Counted from the first letter of the stretch, positions 19,811-34,014 are shown. The stretch is 64,000 nucleotides of DNA from Proales similis (GCA_019059635.1 JAGVRJ010000004.1:930001-994000); one strand, 5' to 3'. The notes: generated by a model not told the origin, from the letters alone. Numbers and translations: made by a program.

Positions 19811-22800
19811 TTCTGCTTCTTTTTTTTTGTTGTTGACTAGAAAGTGATATTCAGATTTTGATGAGCTAATGAGGTTCCAATCTCCTTTTTATATCTAAAT
19901 CATTCAGATGAACAACAGTCGAGTTAATTTGATGATTAGCAGCTCAGCTAGTTGAATATTGAACATTCGTTCGGTGCGCTTATGAGCGAACGTTCAAAGG
20001 CACAGACAATTAAAGAAAAGGTAGAACAGAGAAATAAAGCAAAAGAAATAAAGAAAAAGTAAACGCGTCTGCCTAATTGAGCGGCTGGTCGTCAAACATG
20101 AAATGCGTTTAAAAAGACAGTGCGCTGAAGACTCAAGCGCGATGCGTACAACAATTAAATTAGGCAGATGAAGGCGGTCAGCCGATGAAAGGGACCTGTG
20201 CGTGTTTGGATGGGTCCACGCGTGTGTCCAGTTCGACTGTTCAAACGCTGCCATTGAATCGAGATTTAGAAAACTGTGACAAACTCAAGTGCCCTGGTGA
20301 AAAGAAAGCTGAGGAAACGTTCGTCTCCTATTGTAGAAACGATGATAAGACGGCAAATCATGCCATCTACTAGCCGGCCTATTCACTAGGCTAAATCTAT
20401 CACACCTATTGAACGACCGTATTAAACTCGTGCTGCGAATGAATTTAATTAGCCTTCGATGCCATGACGTCCTCGATTTCTCTTCCTTTTCTTCTTCTGC
20501 CAATCGCCACCCGGGACTGAACGAGCGGTTTTAAATTGCTGAAAATAAATAACCGCGCGCTAAGGTAGATAATGGAAATTTTGGAGCCTATTCGCGGCTT
20601 TATTTTAAGCCTGGTGTCGGCACTTGTTTGTAAACGAACGCGCCAGTGTGCGTTCGGCTGACAATCAATAAGGCGTCTTGGTTGAAATGTTTGTTTGTTT
20701 TTATGTTTGTACTGACTCTCCTCCGCTTCGGCACGGAGAAAAAGGAAAATGAAATGAGAACCGATCGGCGTTATTTTAAAACAGTGTCGCCTGATGAATG
20801 AGCAACCAACGATTAGATAAGACTGCTTCATGCTGCTGCTTTTACTGTTGCTTCTTTCTGTTCTGGTTGCTTGCTTATGATTTCTCAATATCAGAATCCC
20901 TTATTTTATATGCGAGCTCACTCACTATTGAGTAGTCAGAGAGGCTTCAGAAAAAAATGGATTCGAGATTAGTGCCAATAATATGAAAAGTTGGGCTTCA
21001 CCACAAGGCGAATAGATATCTTGGCATTGCTTGGCTTGATCTCGTGATCGACCCCTTTCCCTTTCCCCTACGACATGGCCTGTTGGCCCTGGCCATCGCA
21101 ACCAGTTAATTCAATTAAACAATCGACATTTTGATTTTAATTGCGTAATTGCTTCGCCTCGAGTTGGCATTCGACTATTACTGCACTGCCATGCCAGTTC
21201 TACGGCCACCGGACTTGTGCCCTAACGAAATTCAATTAATCAATTAAGTCGCTTCAATCACATCTATTTAGAAATTTCCAATCAGAATCAGCAGAATATT
21301 CTGATGAGACCTAACTTGGACAGGTAAACCAAAGCATCAAGAGGAAACAAGAACGAGGATTGGATGCAGTTTGGTCTCGAACGGAGCCAGCCGTTATTCA
21401 ACACCGTTCTCTTCTTCTCCTTCTCCCAGTTTCACTCTTTCTCTCTATTAGTTTAGTGCTTCTCTGTTCTTAATCACCAAAGCATCTGTTGAATAAACAA
21501 GATATTCGGGCATTTATTTTCTATCAACGTCTAAGTTCAACTTGTTCGCGTCGTTTAGAATTTCAAGAGTAGCAATTTTCGTCGCTCGATTAATAAATTG
21601 AAATGATGATTTGGAGAGTTGCCGGCCACGAGTAAATGCGAAACATTGAATGATCTTAACGCGACCAGGGAGAAAGAGAGAGAGAGAAATTGGGACTTTT
21701 CCAACGAGCAAGACGCAAATGGACTTAATTTGTTTATTTTTCACTCAAACCTAATTAGGCTTCGAGAAGCTAATACAATTGCGCCTAGTTATATGAGGCG
21801 TATAGGTTGGTGACCACCGAAATCGAGTTTGATTCATTCATGAGGGACGGACAATAGAATGAGTGGTTAAATCACTCAACGAGCCGCTAGAACTCGTAAA
21901 GGGCCAAACAGAGAGAGAGAGAGAAAGAAAGAGAAAGAGAGAAAAGGAGGGAACGAGGCCGATCGAGAGCTGAGCTGCCTTTAACACTAACCAGTGGTTG
22001 TACTAGTAGTAGTTGTAGTAAAATAGGGGGGAGAGGAGACTGGGCTAAAAGAGCAACGGTGAGCGGCCAATATGACACGGACATAAGCTAGCCGGGGATG
22101 ACTAACGAGAGCGAATGAAGCCGCTCGCCTCACTATTAACTCTTTTTTTTTTTCTCTTTACCGCAACCTATATTCTCCGCTCGAAACAAAATGCAAAAAT
22201 CTCGGCCTCTCTCTTCTGTCCGGCAAAAAAAAGCGGACGCCGCTTGATCAAGCAGAGCAGAAGCAATTATTGGATTGCCGGCAGATGCTAGACAGTCGAT
22301 CATTCAGGTACACAACTCATGTTTTATTTAGTGAATACACAATGCCGATAAGAAATCAAATTAGGGTTTCGTTTGTATTATTCGTTCGTTCATATGTGTT
22401 TTTTTTTGTTGGATACGACTAATAATCTAGGAATTTGAACGCAGGATCTGGGCAAACTCGTTTAATGGTCCAGGATGCGGTCCGGGACGATCGATCCTTT
22501 CTCGAACGAGTGGACAGTTCGAGTAGACTTGCGATACACTGATAGATGGATAGACATTAAAAGTATTGGAAAGAATAGGTCCAAAGAGGGCGAACTGGAT
22601 AGACACAAACACAAGAGAAAAAAGAGCAAGAAAAAGAGAACAGGACAAAGAGACAGAGAGACAGAGAGTAAGTAAAAATTGTGAATGCGTTGACAATTTA
22701 TAGTGAAATACAGCCAAGGGAAATGTAAAATGATAATTTAAACGTAAGAAGAAGAAGGAAACGCAAATTTGAAGTGTGCGCTCTGTTTGCAAGAGGGAGT
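19811..22800. promoter_or_regulatory. 3-kb gene-free region upstream of the T-box gene
   Basis: The largest gene-free interval in the window. It lies upstream of the T-box gene and downstream of alpha-SNAP. ORFs are short and look random. It contains many TTAATTA-like AT-rich motifs and GA/CT runs (near 21670-21690, 21910-21924 and 22640-22672). A developmental-gene control region is a reasonable inference, not shown. Confidence 0.35.
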
Positions 22801-23934
22801 CTATCTCAAGTCTGGCTCCTCGTTCATGTTCTTCTTCACTCTGAGGAGAAGCGTTGTGCACCAGTTATCAAGCCGAGACAAGCTGTCATAGTCTTTGACT
22901 GTGTTGGTGAACGTTTCGACGTTGTCTTCCTCGACAGCGCCCACCAACTGCTTGAGGAAATTTGATTCACGCGAGTCGGCGAATGAAGCCAACAATGACT
23001 CATAGCGTCCGATTGCTTGTTGGCAGTTCAGACTATCCACACACAAATGACAGAGACCGGCCCGGAAAAAATGGTCTCGTGCGCCATACTTGAGCAGCGG
23101 GTTCTCAATGCTCGCCGTGCCCACCTGAGCAGCAAGTCAATTAGTTGCTTTTTCAGCTCATTATACTCATTCAGAGAGAGAGAGAGCGCTCACCTGCTCG
23201 AAGATTTCGATCGCTCGCGCATAGTTTTCAAGTTGTGCGGCGAACTGGGCCACTTTAAGCAGACACTTGTTAGCCGACCTAAGAGCCGAAAGCGATTCAT
23301 TTAATAGTTTGAAACGCGCCTGAGGAGACGGTAATTATTTGATTTACGAATTATTCTCCTCGGTCTTGAACAGATCGGCCGCCTTCTCGTAGTAGCTCAT
23401 CGAATTGGCAATATCGACCGCATCGGTCTCAAGCAGCTCGGCAATCACCTGGTACTGCTTGGCGGCCATCACCAGACGACCCTTTAAAGCGCAATTAATC
23501 AAAAAGCGCTCGTCTCTAAATTTCAACTCGCTGCATTACCATGTCAATGTAAATGTCACATGACTTTAGCAAGCAGTTCATGGCGTCTTGTACGCTTGCT
23601 TTCTTGTAAGCGTTCGCAGCCTCATTGAACATATTGGCCGCTTCATGTTTAGTGTTTTGCTTTAGTTGTATGTCAGCTGCCTGACAGAACGCCTGGCCGG
23701 CAGCGATCCAGTTCTTGGACATTTTGAACGCATTGCCCGCCTTTTGGAATAGCTCGGCTGCGTCGTCCAGTTTGCTTGAGCTGGATCTAAATTCCGCCAG
23801 CATTCACAATCTACTCTGATGTTTGCTTCAATGACAAATACCAACCCGAACATGGAGCTCAGCATCGAGCCAGATGACTTGAGTTTCTTTTCGGCTTCGG
23901 CCATGTACTGTCTCGCTTTTGCCTCGTCTCCCAT
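22801..23934 (-). CDS. NAPA: Alpha-SNAP, soluble NSF attachment protein
   Basis: Five exons right to left: 23846-23934, 23540-23786, 23348-23481, 23194-23278 and 22801-23124 (292 aa, the usual length). Introns are 59, 58, 69 and 69 bases, all in phase. It binds cis-SNARE complexes and recruits the NSF ATPase to take them apart, in the cytosol and on membranes. The N-terminus starts [10 protein letters not shown] and has the membrane-binding loop MLSSMFG. TPR-like helical repeats fill the centre ([24 protein letters not shown]). The C-terminal end needed to stimulate NSF is intact ([10 protein letters not shown]...LLLRVKK, ending DLR with the penultimate Leu conserved). The start was chosen by alignment with the animal family; an upstream ATG in the same frame would only add six residues. 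Confidence 0.95.
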
Positions 23935-25853
23935 CTTTACGCTTGCGACCAAGAATGTAGCTCTAGTCGATACGAGTGGTCAATTCAGGTCAAAGTTAGA
24001 TAGAACCAGCGAGGGAGGTGAAATATGAGAAACGAGAAAAAATTCCTGATTGCGAGATTTACGATAATTATATGAATGTGACAAATGCTCTAAGCTTCAG
24101 AAGAACTTATGATTGCCGGCGGATGAGTGAGCGCCTGCATGAATGATGTCGTAGCCGATGATGATGATGATGGTGATGTTGAGAATGAGTGCAAGGCCTT
24201 GCAAGCTTCTATTGGAGCCGAGTGACGGAGTATTTCGTAATAATTTGAAATTATGCATTTTGACTTTAAATCGAATTCCCTCGACAAGATTATCGACCGC
24301 CAAACAAACTTGTCGCGAATTAAGCTCAAATTTAGATTTTAGCGCCATTCTGACGTAATCATCAATTTTAGTTTAATCGAATCAGGCAACTATTCGTTGA
24401 CGCAGAGCAAACCCTGACCATTCGATCCTTAAGCTAAATGAACTGAAAAAAATCTTAAAACAACAACAACAACAACAATAGTCAGGGCATAAACAATATC
24501 GACGATTTATTTAAATGCAAATTAGCCAGTTCGACCGATCGGTGCTTAGCGACAATCTTTCACGAATCAAGGAGACCGTTTAATAAGCGATCGAGTGTAT
24601 TAGTCGGCGATTTAGAGTAAATAAGGTCTGAAATACGCCCAAGAAACCAATGAGAGTTAAGTCGGTCGGCACAGTCCTTGGACACGTTTTTTCTCCTTCT
24701 TTTTACAATCGTACTTTATTAATCGCCGATAATTGCCGAGTGCATTTCTCATGTGGACATCGCCTCGTTTCCTGACGCCATTACTGCGCATACTAAAATA
24801 AATATTTAATCTATTTGCTGACCTGCTTGGCCACGCCGGATCGAATGCGAGTGAACAAGCACCGCTTTCGTTCTCGAAAGGTCACATCCGAGAGCGCGAG
24901 CTTTATCTAATTATCAGATTTTAGTTTGCGCTGACCTCACAATCCGAAATTCCATGTCAATTCAGTCCATTGTAGTAGGAGCGAGCCGAATGCACAAACT
25001 GATTTATGCGATTTTTGTTTTCACACGGTCGAGTGAATGAGCCACGCACAGGTCGATGGGCATTTGCATTCATGTTAGCTCACAGCTATTCGATTGACGA
25101 ACAGCGCGTGAAATCACAAGTGACCTTGGCAAGCAGCTAACACAAGAGACAAGACTAATTAATTCTTCAAACGGCGCTGATCGGCTCCATTCCATTTTTG
25201 AATATAATCTGGCCGATGCGGAAATGAGTGGCGGACGGCGGCGACAGATGTCGTCCGGTCAGCTCCTTTCTTTACGAGCAGGTGATTGAAATTCGAAGCA
25301 TCCAACGGTTGCATACCATCTAGACACAGTGCGCTTGGCCAAATATTTGCCGAGTGGATTTGCGAGTCGCTGACTAGCTCCGAATTCGTCAAGTTTTTTT
25401 CTTTAGCGCTTGTAGCAATTTCCGTTCGGCTTGTCTTCGTCTGTTCGCCGCGCATCTCTTTATTTTGCTGTGCGGATCATTTCGAAAGACGAACGAACGA
25501 TTGCCGTCGGCGACCACTATTTAGCCCCATCGAGGTCGAAAAGCCGGCCGGGTGGCCATCGATGGTAATCGCGAGACCTACTTTTGCTTAGAGTTTATGA
25601 TGTTCGAACCAATCGCCATCTACCGATTGGCTGTCACACATTCGAGCTTAATATGCACAAATGTCGCATACATTTTCGAATATACGTTTACTATCGGCCA
25701 TTTCGCTCACAAAGCAGTAGGAGGCAGCGAATCGTGGCCGGCATATTTAAAACTCACCTTTGCGTTGCGATTTAGACATTCGGACGGACATAAAGTAGAG
25801 GGAAGCTCAATTATGCTCATCGCTCCAAGCGGATCTCCAAACAGCAGCCGGCC
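23935..25853. other. Divergent spacer between alpha-SNAP and Sidekick
   Basis: About 1.9 kb between divergently transcribed genes, so it holds both promoters. It contains short microsatellites: (GAT)n at 24157-24172 and (CAA)6 at 24461-24478. Small ORFs at 24097-24348 (-) and 25552-25857 (+) show no coding signature. Confidence 0.55.
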
Positions 25854-28800
25854 ATGAGACTAAAGCATTTGTTGCTCCTATTCTGGCTGGCGTGCGTTTC
25901 GCATGCGCTCTTAGGTAAGCGAATGGCGCCCTATTTGTCTCCATCAGTTGAAACTGAAACGTTCTGCTTCAGAGCAACAGCCAATATTCACATCACAGCC
26001 GGTCGACATTGGACCGTTGTTCAGCGGCACTCGGGGCATCCTTCAATGCACGGCCAGCGGCTCACCTCCCATCTACTACAGCTGGCTTAAAGACGGCCAA
26101 TATATCACAAACAGCTCGACGAACGGCGGTGTCTACCTCATTAACGAAGCGGACCGCTATCGAGATGTCGGCGCCTATCAGTGTGTCGCTCGTAACAAGC
26201 TCGGAGCTGTATTGTCCAACGAAGCTCAATTGTCCATCGCGTACATGGACCAGCTGCGAGTTAAATACAAAACAGAGATTAGAGTCCAGCACGGCCACGC
26301 GGCCCTCATCAAACTACCCAAAATGTTCGACGCGTATCCTGAGCCGAGCATCGAATGGTTCGCCGGCGGCGCCCTAATCGAGCCGAACGCCAAGTTCGCC
26401 ATCACAAAAGATTTCGATCTGGTCGTGCTCAAGTGCGACAAGGCCGACGAGAAGCCTTATTACGTTGAAGTGAGCAGCATTCACACCGGCTCTCGAATTC
26501 GTAGCCGCGAGATTCGTTTGTATGTGAGTGACAGCTATTCGGGCTATGGAAGCGTATCGTCCTACGGATTTGGCGACGGGCCGTTCAACATGCCGTTCGA
26601 AGATTCGTCGTCCTCTGACTCGGACGCTGTTGACCTTGAATTTGTGGTCAAGCCGCTTGACACAGTGGCAAAGCTCAACGACAATCTGGTCAAATTCGAC
26701 TGCATAGTAAACTCACGCACACATCCTCTCGATCAGATCGAAATCACTTGGTACAAGGACAACGAGCTGATCGATTTCATCAAAAGCAAGTACCACTTGT
26801 CGTCGCGCTCTCTCGAGATCATTTCGGTCAGTGATCGCGACGCTGGCTCCTACACGTGCTCGGCTCGTCTAAACTCGCCGCTTTCGCTGAGCGCCACCGT
26901 ACTGAACGCGACTGCTCGTCTTGACGTTCACATTAGGCCGACATTTCTCACTCAGCCCGAGAGCATTGTCGAGACCGACTATGGCAAACGAGTTGAGCTC
27001 CGCTGTGAAGGAATCGCCAATCCAAGCGCCAACATAACCTGGTTCAAAGACGCCGAGAAAATCGACTTTGCCCAGCGAACCAATCTTCATCTCGAACAAT
27101 CAGACAGCAAACTTGTGATTCAGAGCATTGAAGCTCAAGACGAGGGCATCTACCAATGCTTTCTGTCCAATCACGTCGGACAAGTGAGCGCGTCCGCATT
27201 GCTCAAGATAGTCAGCTACGCTCCTCAGTTCACCGAGCCTGTGCGCAATCAAACCGCCTATTCTGACTTGAGCATTGCCCTGTCTTGTGGACGCGTGGAC
27301 GGCTCGCCGGCTCCGATCATCACCTGGACTCGCGACCAACCTGGCCAAGCAGAGAAGCCGCTTGTCTTAACCGAACCGAGCAGTGCGTTTCCTTCAGCGC
27401 ATCAGTACGTGAACAAGAGAGGCGATTTGATCATCAGACGAGTGAACGAGGCCGATCAGGGATGGTACAAATGCGAAGCGGCCAATCTCATGGGCAGCGT
27501 CAATGCTCGCATGTTCTTGAAAGTGAAAAGAAAAACCGAAATTGTCGAACGACCGATGAACACAAGCGTGACTAAAGGCCAGAGCACGTTGTTCAAGTGT
27601 ACCGTGTCTAACGAGGAAGGAGTTCACGTTGCGCTTGAGTGGAAGTTCAACGGCGTGAGTCTGGACTTGACCTCGATCGACTCGGCCTACGGACGAGAGA
27701 GCAATCCAGAGCACGAGAATCTCCGACTCTACTCGAATGGCACGCTTCAAATCATCGAGGCCAAGAACACCGACATCGGAGTCTACACGTGTCAAGTGCG
27801 CTCGTTGAACGATCGCCAGGCCGGAAGCGATTCCAAGTCCGCCTATCTAAACGTGGTCGAGCTGCCCTACGCTCCTCTGAACGTTTATGCGCGACTGAAT
27901 CCAGACTTGAGTCGATCAGTCAACATCAGCTGGCAGTCTTCTTTTGACGGCAATAGTCCCATACTCAAGTATATTGTGCAGGCAAGAGTTGTCTCCTACG
28001 ACGGAAGCGATCTGCTCGTCGACTCATCTCCGAGGGCGAACGAACTGCTGCCAAGCGACGAATGGTTCATACTCGACGACAACGTTTACAAGCCGGCGAT
28101 CAACTCGCCCTCGTTCAATCGACAAGAGTCAGTTCAAACTCACTGGACTCTAGTTAGACGGCTGAAACCGGCGCATTCCTATGAGTTCAGAGTGAGCGCA
28201 GTCAACGGGATCGGTGAGGGCATGCCAAGTGTGAGCAGCAATCAAGTCAGCATTCCAGAAGAGGAGCCATCCGAGCCTCCAAGCGGAATACAAGCCCAAG
28301 CTCTCTCGCCGCATGTGATCAATGTTCGCTGGCAGGCGCCGCCTTTCAGCTCATGGAACGGTCGTCTTAAGGGCTATCGCATTGCTTACTCCCTTTCGTA
28401 TCCCAATTCAAGTTGGAAATATGTTGATATTGACGATCGCACCGAGCTGAGCGCCAACATCACCGATCTGATCGTCTGGGAGATTTACAGAATCAAACTG
28501 TGCGCATTTAACTCAAAAGGCTACGGCAAGTACAGCGAGCCGCCCATTCGAGTTCGCACCCAGCAAGGCGTGCCAATCAGAGCGCCTCTCAATTTCAAGG
28601 CCAACGCGCTCAATTCAACGTGCATAGCGCTGAGCTGGAACGAGCCGCCGCCCCAGTTTGTAAACGGTATCATAAAAGGCTACAAACTGCTGTACAGAGC
28701 CAAAGCTGGTGACAACGAGTCGTTCGAATCAGAGTCCAATACTCACCTGATTGACGTGAAATCGCTGCTCGAGACGAGCGATTTGACCAGCAGAAGCAGC

Positions 28801-31800
28801 CGCTACGAGTATACCATGTGCGGCCTCAGCAAATACACGGTCTTCTCGCTCAGCATTTTATGCTTCACCGAGTCAGGCGACGGCCCGGCAACGTCCGGCA
28901 TTCAGTTGCGTACTTTGGAGGATGTGCCGGGCGAAGTGAGCCATATCCGATTCGTGAATGTATACGACACGAGCATTGAGCTTGCCTGGGAGCCGCCTGT
29001 CGAACCCAACGGCCGCATCACTGCTTACGTCATCATGTATCGAACAAACGATACTCACGAGTTTGAAGAAATCATTCTCGACTCGTCCAACACAAATTTC
29101 ACTGTGCACGGCCTGAGAGCGTCCACGACTTATGTGATCGGCGTGAAAGCGCGCACAAGAGCGGGAGACGGAGCGATCAAGTTTACCCAAATACGATCAG
29201 GCGTGCCGCCCGAGCTGCCCGAGCCGCCGAAAGCGATCGTAATTCGCTCGATTGGACACGACTGGTGCGAGCTGGAGTTCATTCCGGGCTACTCGGGCAA
29301 AACGTCGATCAATAAATGGATTGTCGAAGCTCTTGTACTTCACCGAGCTGCGCACAACGTGACTGCTCTAACCGACGAGCGAGTTTACAAATGGAGTCGA
29401 GTCTACGAGCTGTCAAACGAACCGAACGCAACTCGACTTCGCGTGACCAACTTGAAGCCGTTCACCAATTACTCGCTCCGCGTGTTTGCCCAGAATATAA
29501 AAGGCTTGAGCGATCCGTCGTCGCCAACTCAGCCATTCAGGACGTTAGCCGATGTTCCGTCTGCGGCGCCCAGCTATCTCACTGCTCGCCTCGATTCGCT
29601 TTACTTGCGAGAGCAGCGACAGCTTCAGCTCCTGGTGCGATGGTCACCGATTGCGACCGATCAATGGAACGGCCTTGCGCTCAACTACCAGCTGCAGTTA
29701 ACTCAATGCGCTTCGAACTATTCTGAGCAGTTTGAAACTGACCACGAGTCTACCAGCCACACAATTTTCAAGCTCAAACCGTTCGAATGCTACATGATCC
29801 GAGTGGCGGCCAAGAACAACATTGGACTCGGAGTTTGGTCGGAGGCGTTCGTCCTGAATCGAACCAGCGAGATCCAGCCATCAGATTCGCCCAAAGATTT
29901 AACACTGCGTGCACTCAACTCTTCGTCGATTCTGATTTCATGGTCACCGATGACTGAACTTGACTCAGGCGAGCTGGTCGGCTACAAGATTGAGTACGAA
30001 GCTTTGAATCGATCGAGAGAGGCCACCCTTCCACTTGAGCTCAGTCCTGGTCAGAATCCTCAAGATGCGTACGAGTTGAAGGTCAAAGCGAAATTTGCGC
30101 TCATAAGCAAATCGTCCTGCTGCCAATTTGAAGCGCACGGTCTCCTTCACAACACTGACTACCAGGCTCGAATTGCGGCCTGTACTCGAGCAGGCTGTGG
30201 TGTCTACAGCCAACCGTATGTGCTGAGAACAGGACAAGCGGCGCCCGGACCTGTGGTCAATGTTCGCTTCAGCCATGTGAGCACTGACGGCTTCAGAGTG
30301 AGCTGGAGTCCACCGCTCGAACCAAACGGACCGATCGAGGCATACAGAATTCGCTACACTCTGCGTGGCTACATGCCATCGAACGAAGAGCATCAGCCGA
30401 TTTATAACAACCGCTGGACTTATTTGTACGTGAACGCGAGTGAGAATAGTGTGGTCACCATTCAAGGCCTCAACCGAATGGAGTACTATCTGATTGAAAT
30501 AACGGCCAACAATTCGATGGGCTGGGGCGAACAGGTCAGCGAGCTGATCTACACTTCTGATCGACGAGCTCGTCCGAACGCGCCCAGTCAGCCCTCGATC
30601 AGCCAGTCATCGATCGGCAGCGATCAGCTTACTCTGAGCTGGTCGGCAAACGCCGACAACTACTCTCCAATTCGATACTTTACAGTTCAGTTGTTTGAAA
30701 TGGCATACGAGCAAGACGTTCAGCTGGACGATTACTTGCAAGGCATTCAAACTCTACCGCCGCTCACATACGAGTCGAACTCGTCGACAGCAGTTCATTT
30801 CAACTCGGATCCGCTCAACTGGCGTTCTATATACACTGTCAGAGCGGACTTGGAACACACACAGGGAAGCTATCAGGTGCAAATAGGTGGCAACGATCTG
30901 ATCGCCCTTAAGCCGAACGGACGCAGCTACAAGTTCAGAGTGGCGGCGACAAACGACGTCGGCACAAGCGAGTTCAGCGAAGAGTCGCAAATTGTTCAGA
31001 CCAGATTCGAACGTCCCAGAGGCGGAAACCTCGACCAGTTTGAGATTGGCTTCATCGACTCGAGAATCGACTCTTTCCAATTCGAATGGTGTGAACGAGT
31101 GCATCTGAAAGAGCTCGATCAAAACGACTACTTGAACGGCTTTAAACTGGTCTATCGTCTGGTCGCTCTTCATGAAGGCGAGCCCATCCAGCCCGGCGAG
31201 TGGATCGAGCTGAGCTTTGATTATGCCAACACGAGCAAGAGCCAAATAGGCAAATGCGCTTCTCAAGCCGAATCAGACGAGCTCAAGTTCATTGGCCATT
31301 CAATTCAGCTTCACTCGCTCTACAATGTCAATCAACTCGACTCGCTGTTTGAGTTCCGACTCTGTCCGATAAACAAAATAGCCGAGTCGTTTGAATGCGT
31401 GCATGGCAAAATGAAGAACTCGTCGCGCGAGTTGATCTACTTGTCCGACCGCTTGCCTAAAGTGACCTCGAACTTGGTCAATTCAGTTCAAGTCATAGGT
31501 GCCTCCGAACTCAATGTCTCATGGACTCCGGCGCATGCTTCTCATCAAGCAATCATCAACGGGCATTTAGTTGCCTACAAACTCGTGTTCGTCGACGAGC
31601 GCAGCAACAGTCAAACGTTGATACTCGCACCAAATCTGAGCTCCGTGATTGTCACTAACCTAGTGCCGTTCACAAACTACACGTTCTTTATGCATTTGAT
31701 AAACCAGGCGGGCGAATCTAGCTCTAGCTCGCTCTTGCCACTGCGTTCTGCTCGAACACTCGAGTCATTGCCAGCCGAGCCGAATGCGATCAAGTTTAGC

Positions 31801-33873
31801 TATGTGGCCAACGATTACCTGAACGTCACTTGGGAACGACCCAAAGAGCCAAACGGACGCATTATTGCCTACGAGCTCTGGTACGAGAATGTGCCGACAC
31901 GAGAACGTCGCTCAGTCTCTTCGACCACTTCTTCGATAAAAATTATTCGAAAAGAGCTCAAAGCAAGTGAGCAGCCTACTCAGACGGTTCACATCGACGG
32001 TCTTGAGCCGCGCAATGAATACAAGTTCAAGGTCAGATCCAAGACCCGAATCGGCTGGGGACCTTATAAGGAATCGTTTGTCCGAACTGGACCTCAGTCT
32101 AACTCGCCGCTGGCGCCGTCCAAGCCTGTGTTTCAGAATTTCAACCAGACGCACTTTTCGCTCGAGTGGAAAGCCTACTCGGACGACGACTTCGAGTTGT
32201 TTGTGATCGAGATTGAATTCACGCCAGTCGGTCAGGAGCCGAGCATTCAATTCGAACATTTTGCCTTCTCCAGGAGCACAAAGTTGATCGCCAGCAAGCA
32301 GGACAAGCGGCTCCAAGTCGGAAAAATCGCTCTGTGCCGATTCAGAGTTTCGGCGTTTAACCAGGTGGGCATCAGCGAGCCGAGCAACCCGTCCGACTTG
32401 ATTCACATTGTCAAGTCGAGCCACGCAGGCGACAGTCGCCGTCTTCAAGGCTCTAACATGCTGGTGTACGAGGCAGCTGCTAGCGAGTCGGATCCACGAT
32501 TCTACGCGAACTGGTGGTTTCTCGTAATCGTCGCCTTGTCCTCATTGATTCTGCTCGTACTCGCCATTCTGATCATGTCGATGAGAGGCAAGAACAAAAA
32601 GTTTGTGAGCAACAAGAAACGCATGAACACAATCCGCATGATGAAGCTCGACGCGGCCGCCAAAGCTCAACAAGGAGGCACAGCCAACCTTGATCCGGCC
32701 GGTCTAGTTCATTCGGACTCGGTAGATATGCCAAACAGCGTCTACTTGACCGGCTCAAACGCTCAGCTCATTCTAACGGACACAACGAACACGTTGAACA
32801 GAAATCAGTTGTACGAAATCCGCAGGTCCGGCCGAGAGTATCACACAGGCACAGTACGCACGGCCACGTACATAAGTCCGAATGGAACCTTGAGCCGAAT
32901 AAACGTGATCGATCCGGGCCTAAGCTCACTCGAGCTTGACCTCAAGCAGCAGCTGAGAGCTCAACAACTTCAGCCGCATGAGCATATGGCTCAGCCGAAC
33001 GAATACTTCCCTTCTGGACCGATTAGTGGCAACAATCATTATCTAATGCCGGCGAGTAACAGCACTCTGTACGCGCCAAGGGCTGACATGGGTAACGTGA
33101 ACACCAACTACTCGTCGTCGGACACAGACGACTCTTCTTCGGCCAATTTGATAAAAACCAATCACACGTTTGGCCGGCCTCCTTCGACTGCATCGTCAAC
33201 AAACAACCAACGCAACTACCAGCCTCCTGGAACTATTCAGCTGCCGGTCAACTTTCAGCTTTCGACCTTTGACGACAGACGCCTGCAAGATGCATCGATG
33301 CGAAGGCCAAAGACCAGCAACAATGCTTACTACGAACACCAGCCAGTGTTGAGAAGCGACTATGAACCGGGCAAGAGCACGGTCGGCTCCCCAGAGCCAC
33401 AGGCCGCTCAACCTCATTACCATTTGATGCAGCCGACGTATCATCTTCACCAGAGTCCAGCCTCTCTGAAGAGGTCTAAATCCCCAGTGGCGTTGTATCG
33501 ACCAGCGCCGCCGCCGCCACCCATTCCCCAGCGTCATTCACCGGTAAGAACACTCGACCGATCTGCTTATGGAATGCATCCGATGGATCTTGATCAGCCA
33601 AATGCAACCAGCAAATTGCCCTTCCAACAGTCATCTTATGCATTCAATAGTCTCAATAAAAAGCATCATCAGCAGCAACAACAACAGCTGCCCCCGTTGC
33701 CGCCTGCGGTCGCTGCGCCTAGCCTCGGCGGTCGCCAAGGCCCTCAACAAGCAGAGGAAGAAGAAGAAGATATTAAAAGCAGTATTAGCATAAATCTAAA
33801 CGGAGACCGAGTTGTGATGAACAACGTGGCTGGCTCTCGTCGACCTCTCACCGGCTACTCGTCAATATTCTAA
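25854..33873 (+). CDS. sdk: Sidekick, Ig/FNIII homophilic adhesion receptor
   Basis: Two exons: 25854-25914 (signal peptide MRLKHLLLLFWLACVSHALL) and 25973-33873, separated by a 58-base intron (2653 aa). It mediates homophilic cell adhesion, in other animals in synaptic layer targeting and at tricellular junctions. Six Ig domains run from about residue 22 to 650, with the Cys...Trp...YxC pattern in most. Thirteen fibronectin III domains follow, starting at LPYAPLNVYAR and ending before about residue 2185. Many NxS/T sites are present. One membrane helix lies at about 2200-2222 (WWFLVIVALSSLILLVLAIL), followed by a 430-residue cytoplasmic tail with poly-Pro and Gln runs. The C-terminus GYSSIF resembles the PDZ-binding GFSSFV of vertebrate Sidekicks. 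Six Ig plus thirteen FNIII is the diagnostic layout. AATAAA lies at 33979-33984. Confidence 0.95.
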
Positions 33874-34014
33874 ATTAATCTTCTTAAATAATATTCGTAA
33901 TAATTTTGCCAATAGTTGCTGACTTGTTTCTTATTTTATTCATCACATTTCGAATGTGAGATCAAATCAAATTGTGTAAATAAATCTTTTACAATTCAAG
34001 GTTTCCTATTTTAC
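33874..34014. terminator. Convergent 3' ends of Sidekick and the cysteine-rich orphan
   Basis: The plus AATAAA is at 33979-33984 and the minus AATAAA at 33940-33935. The signals cross, so the transcripts should overlap by about 70-90 bases. Confidence 0.65.

Noticed and set aside
24097-24348. Minus-strand 83-codon ORF upstream of alpha-SNAP
   Set aside because: Partly coded by a GAT microsatellite (Ile run) and without recognisable features.
25286-25857. Plus-strand ORFs of about 100 codons upstream of Sidekick
   Set aside because: No signal peptide, domain or splice link to Sidekick; compatible with chance in the 5' flank.
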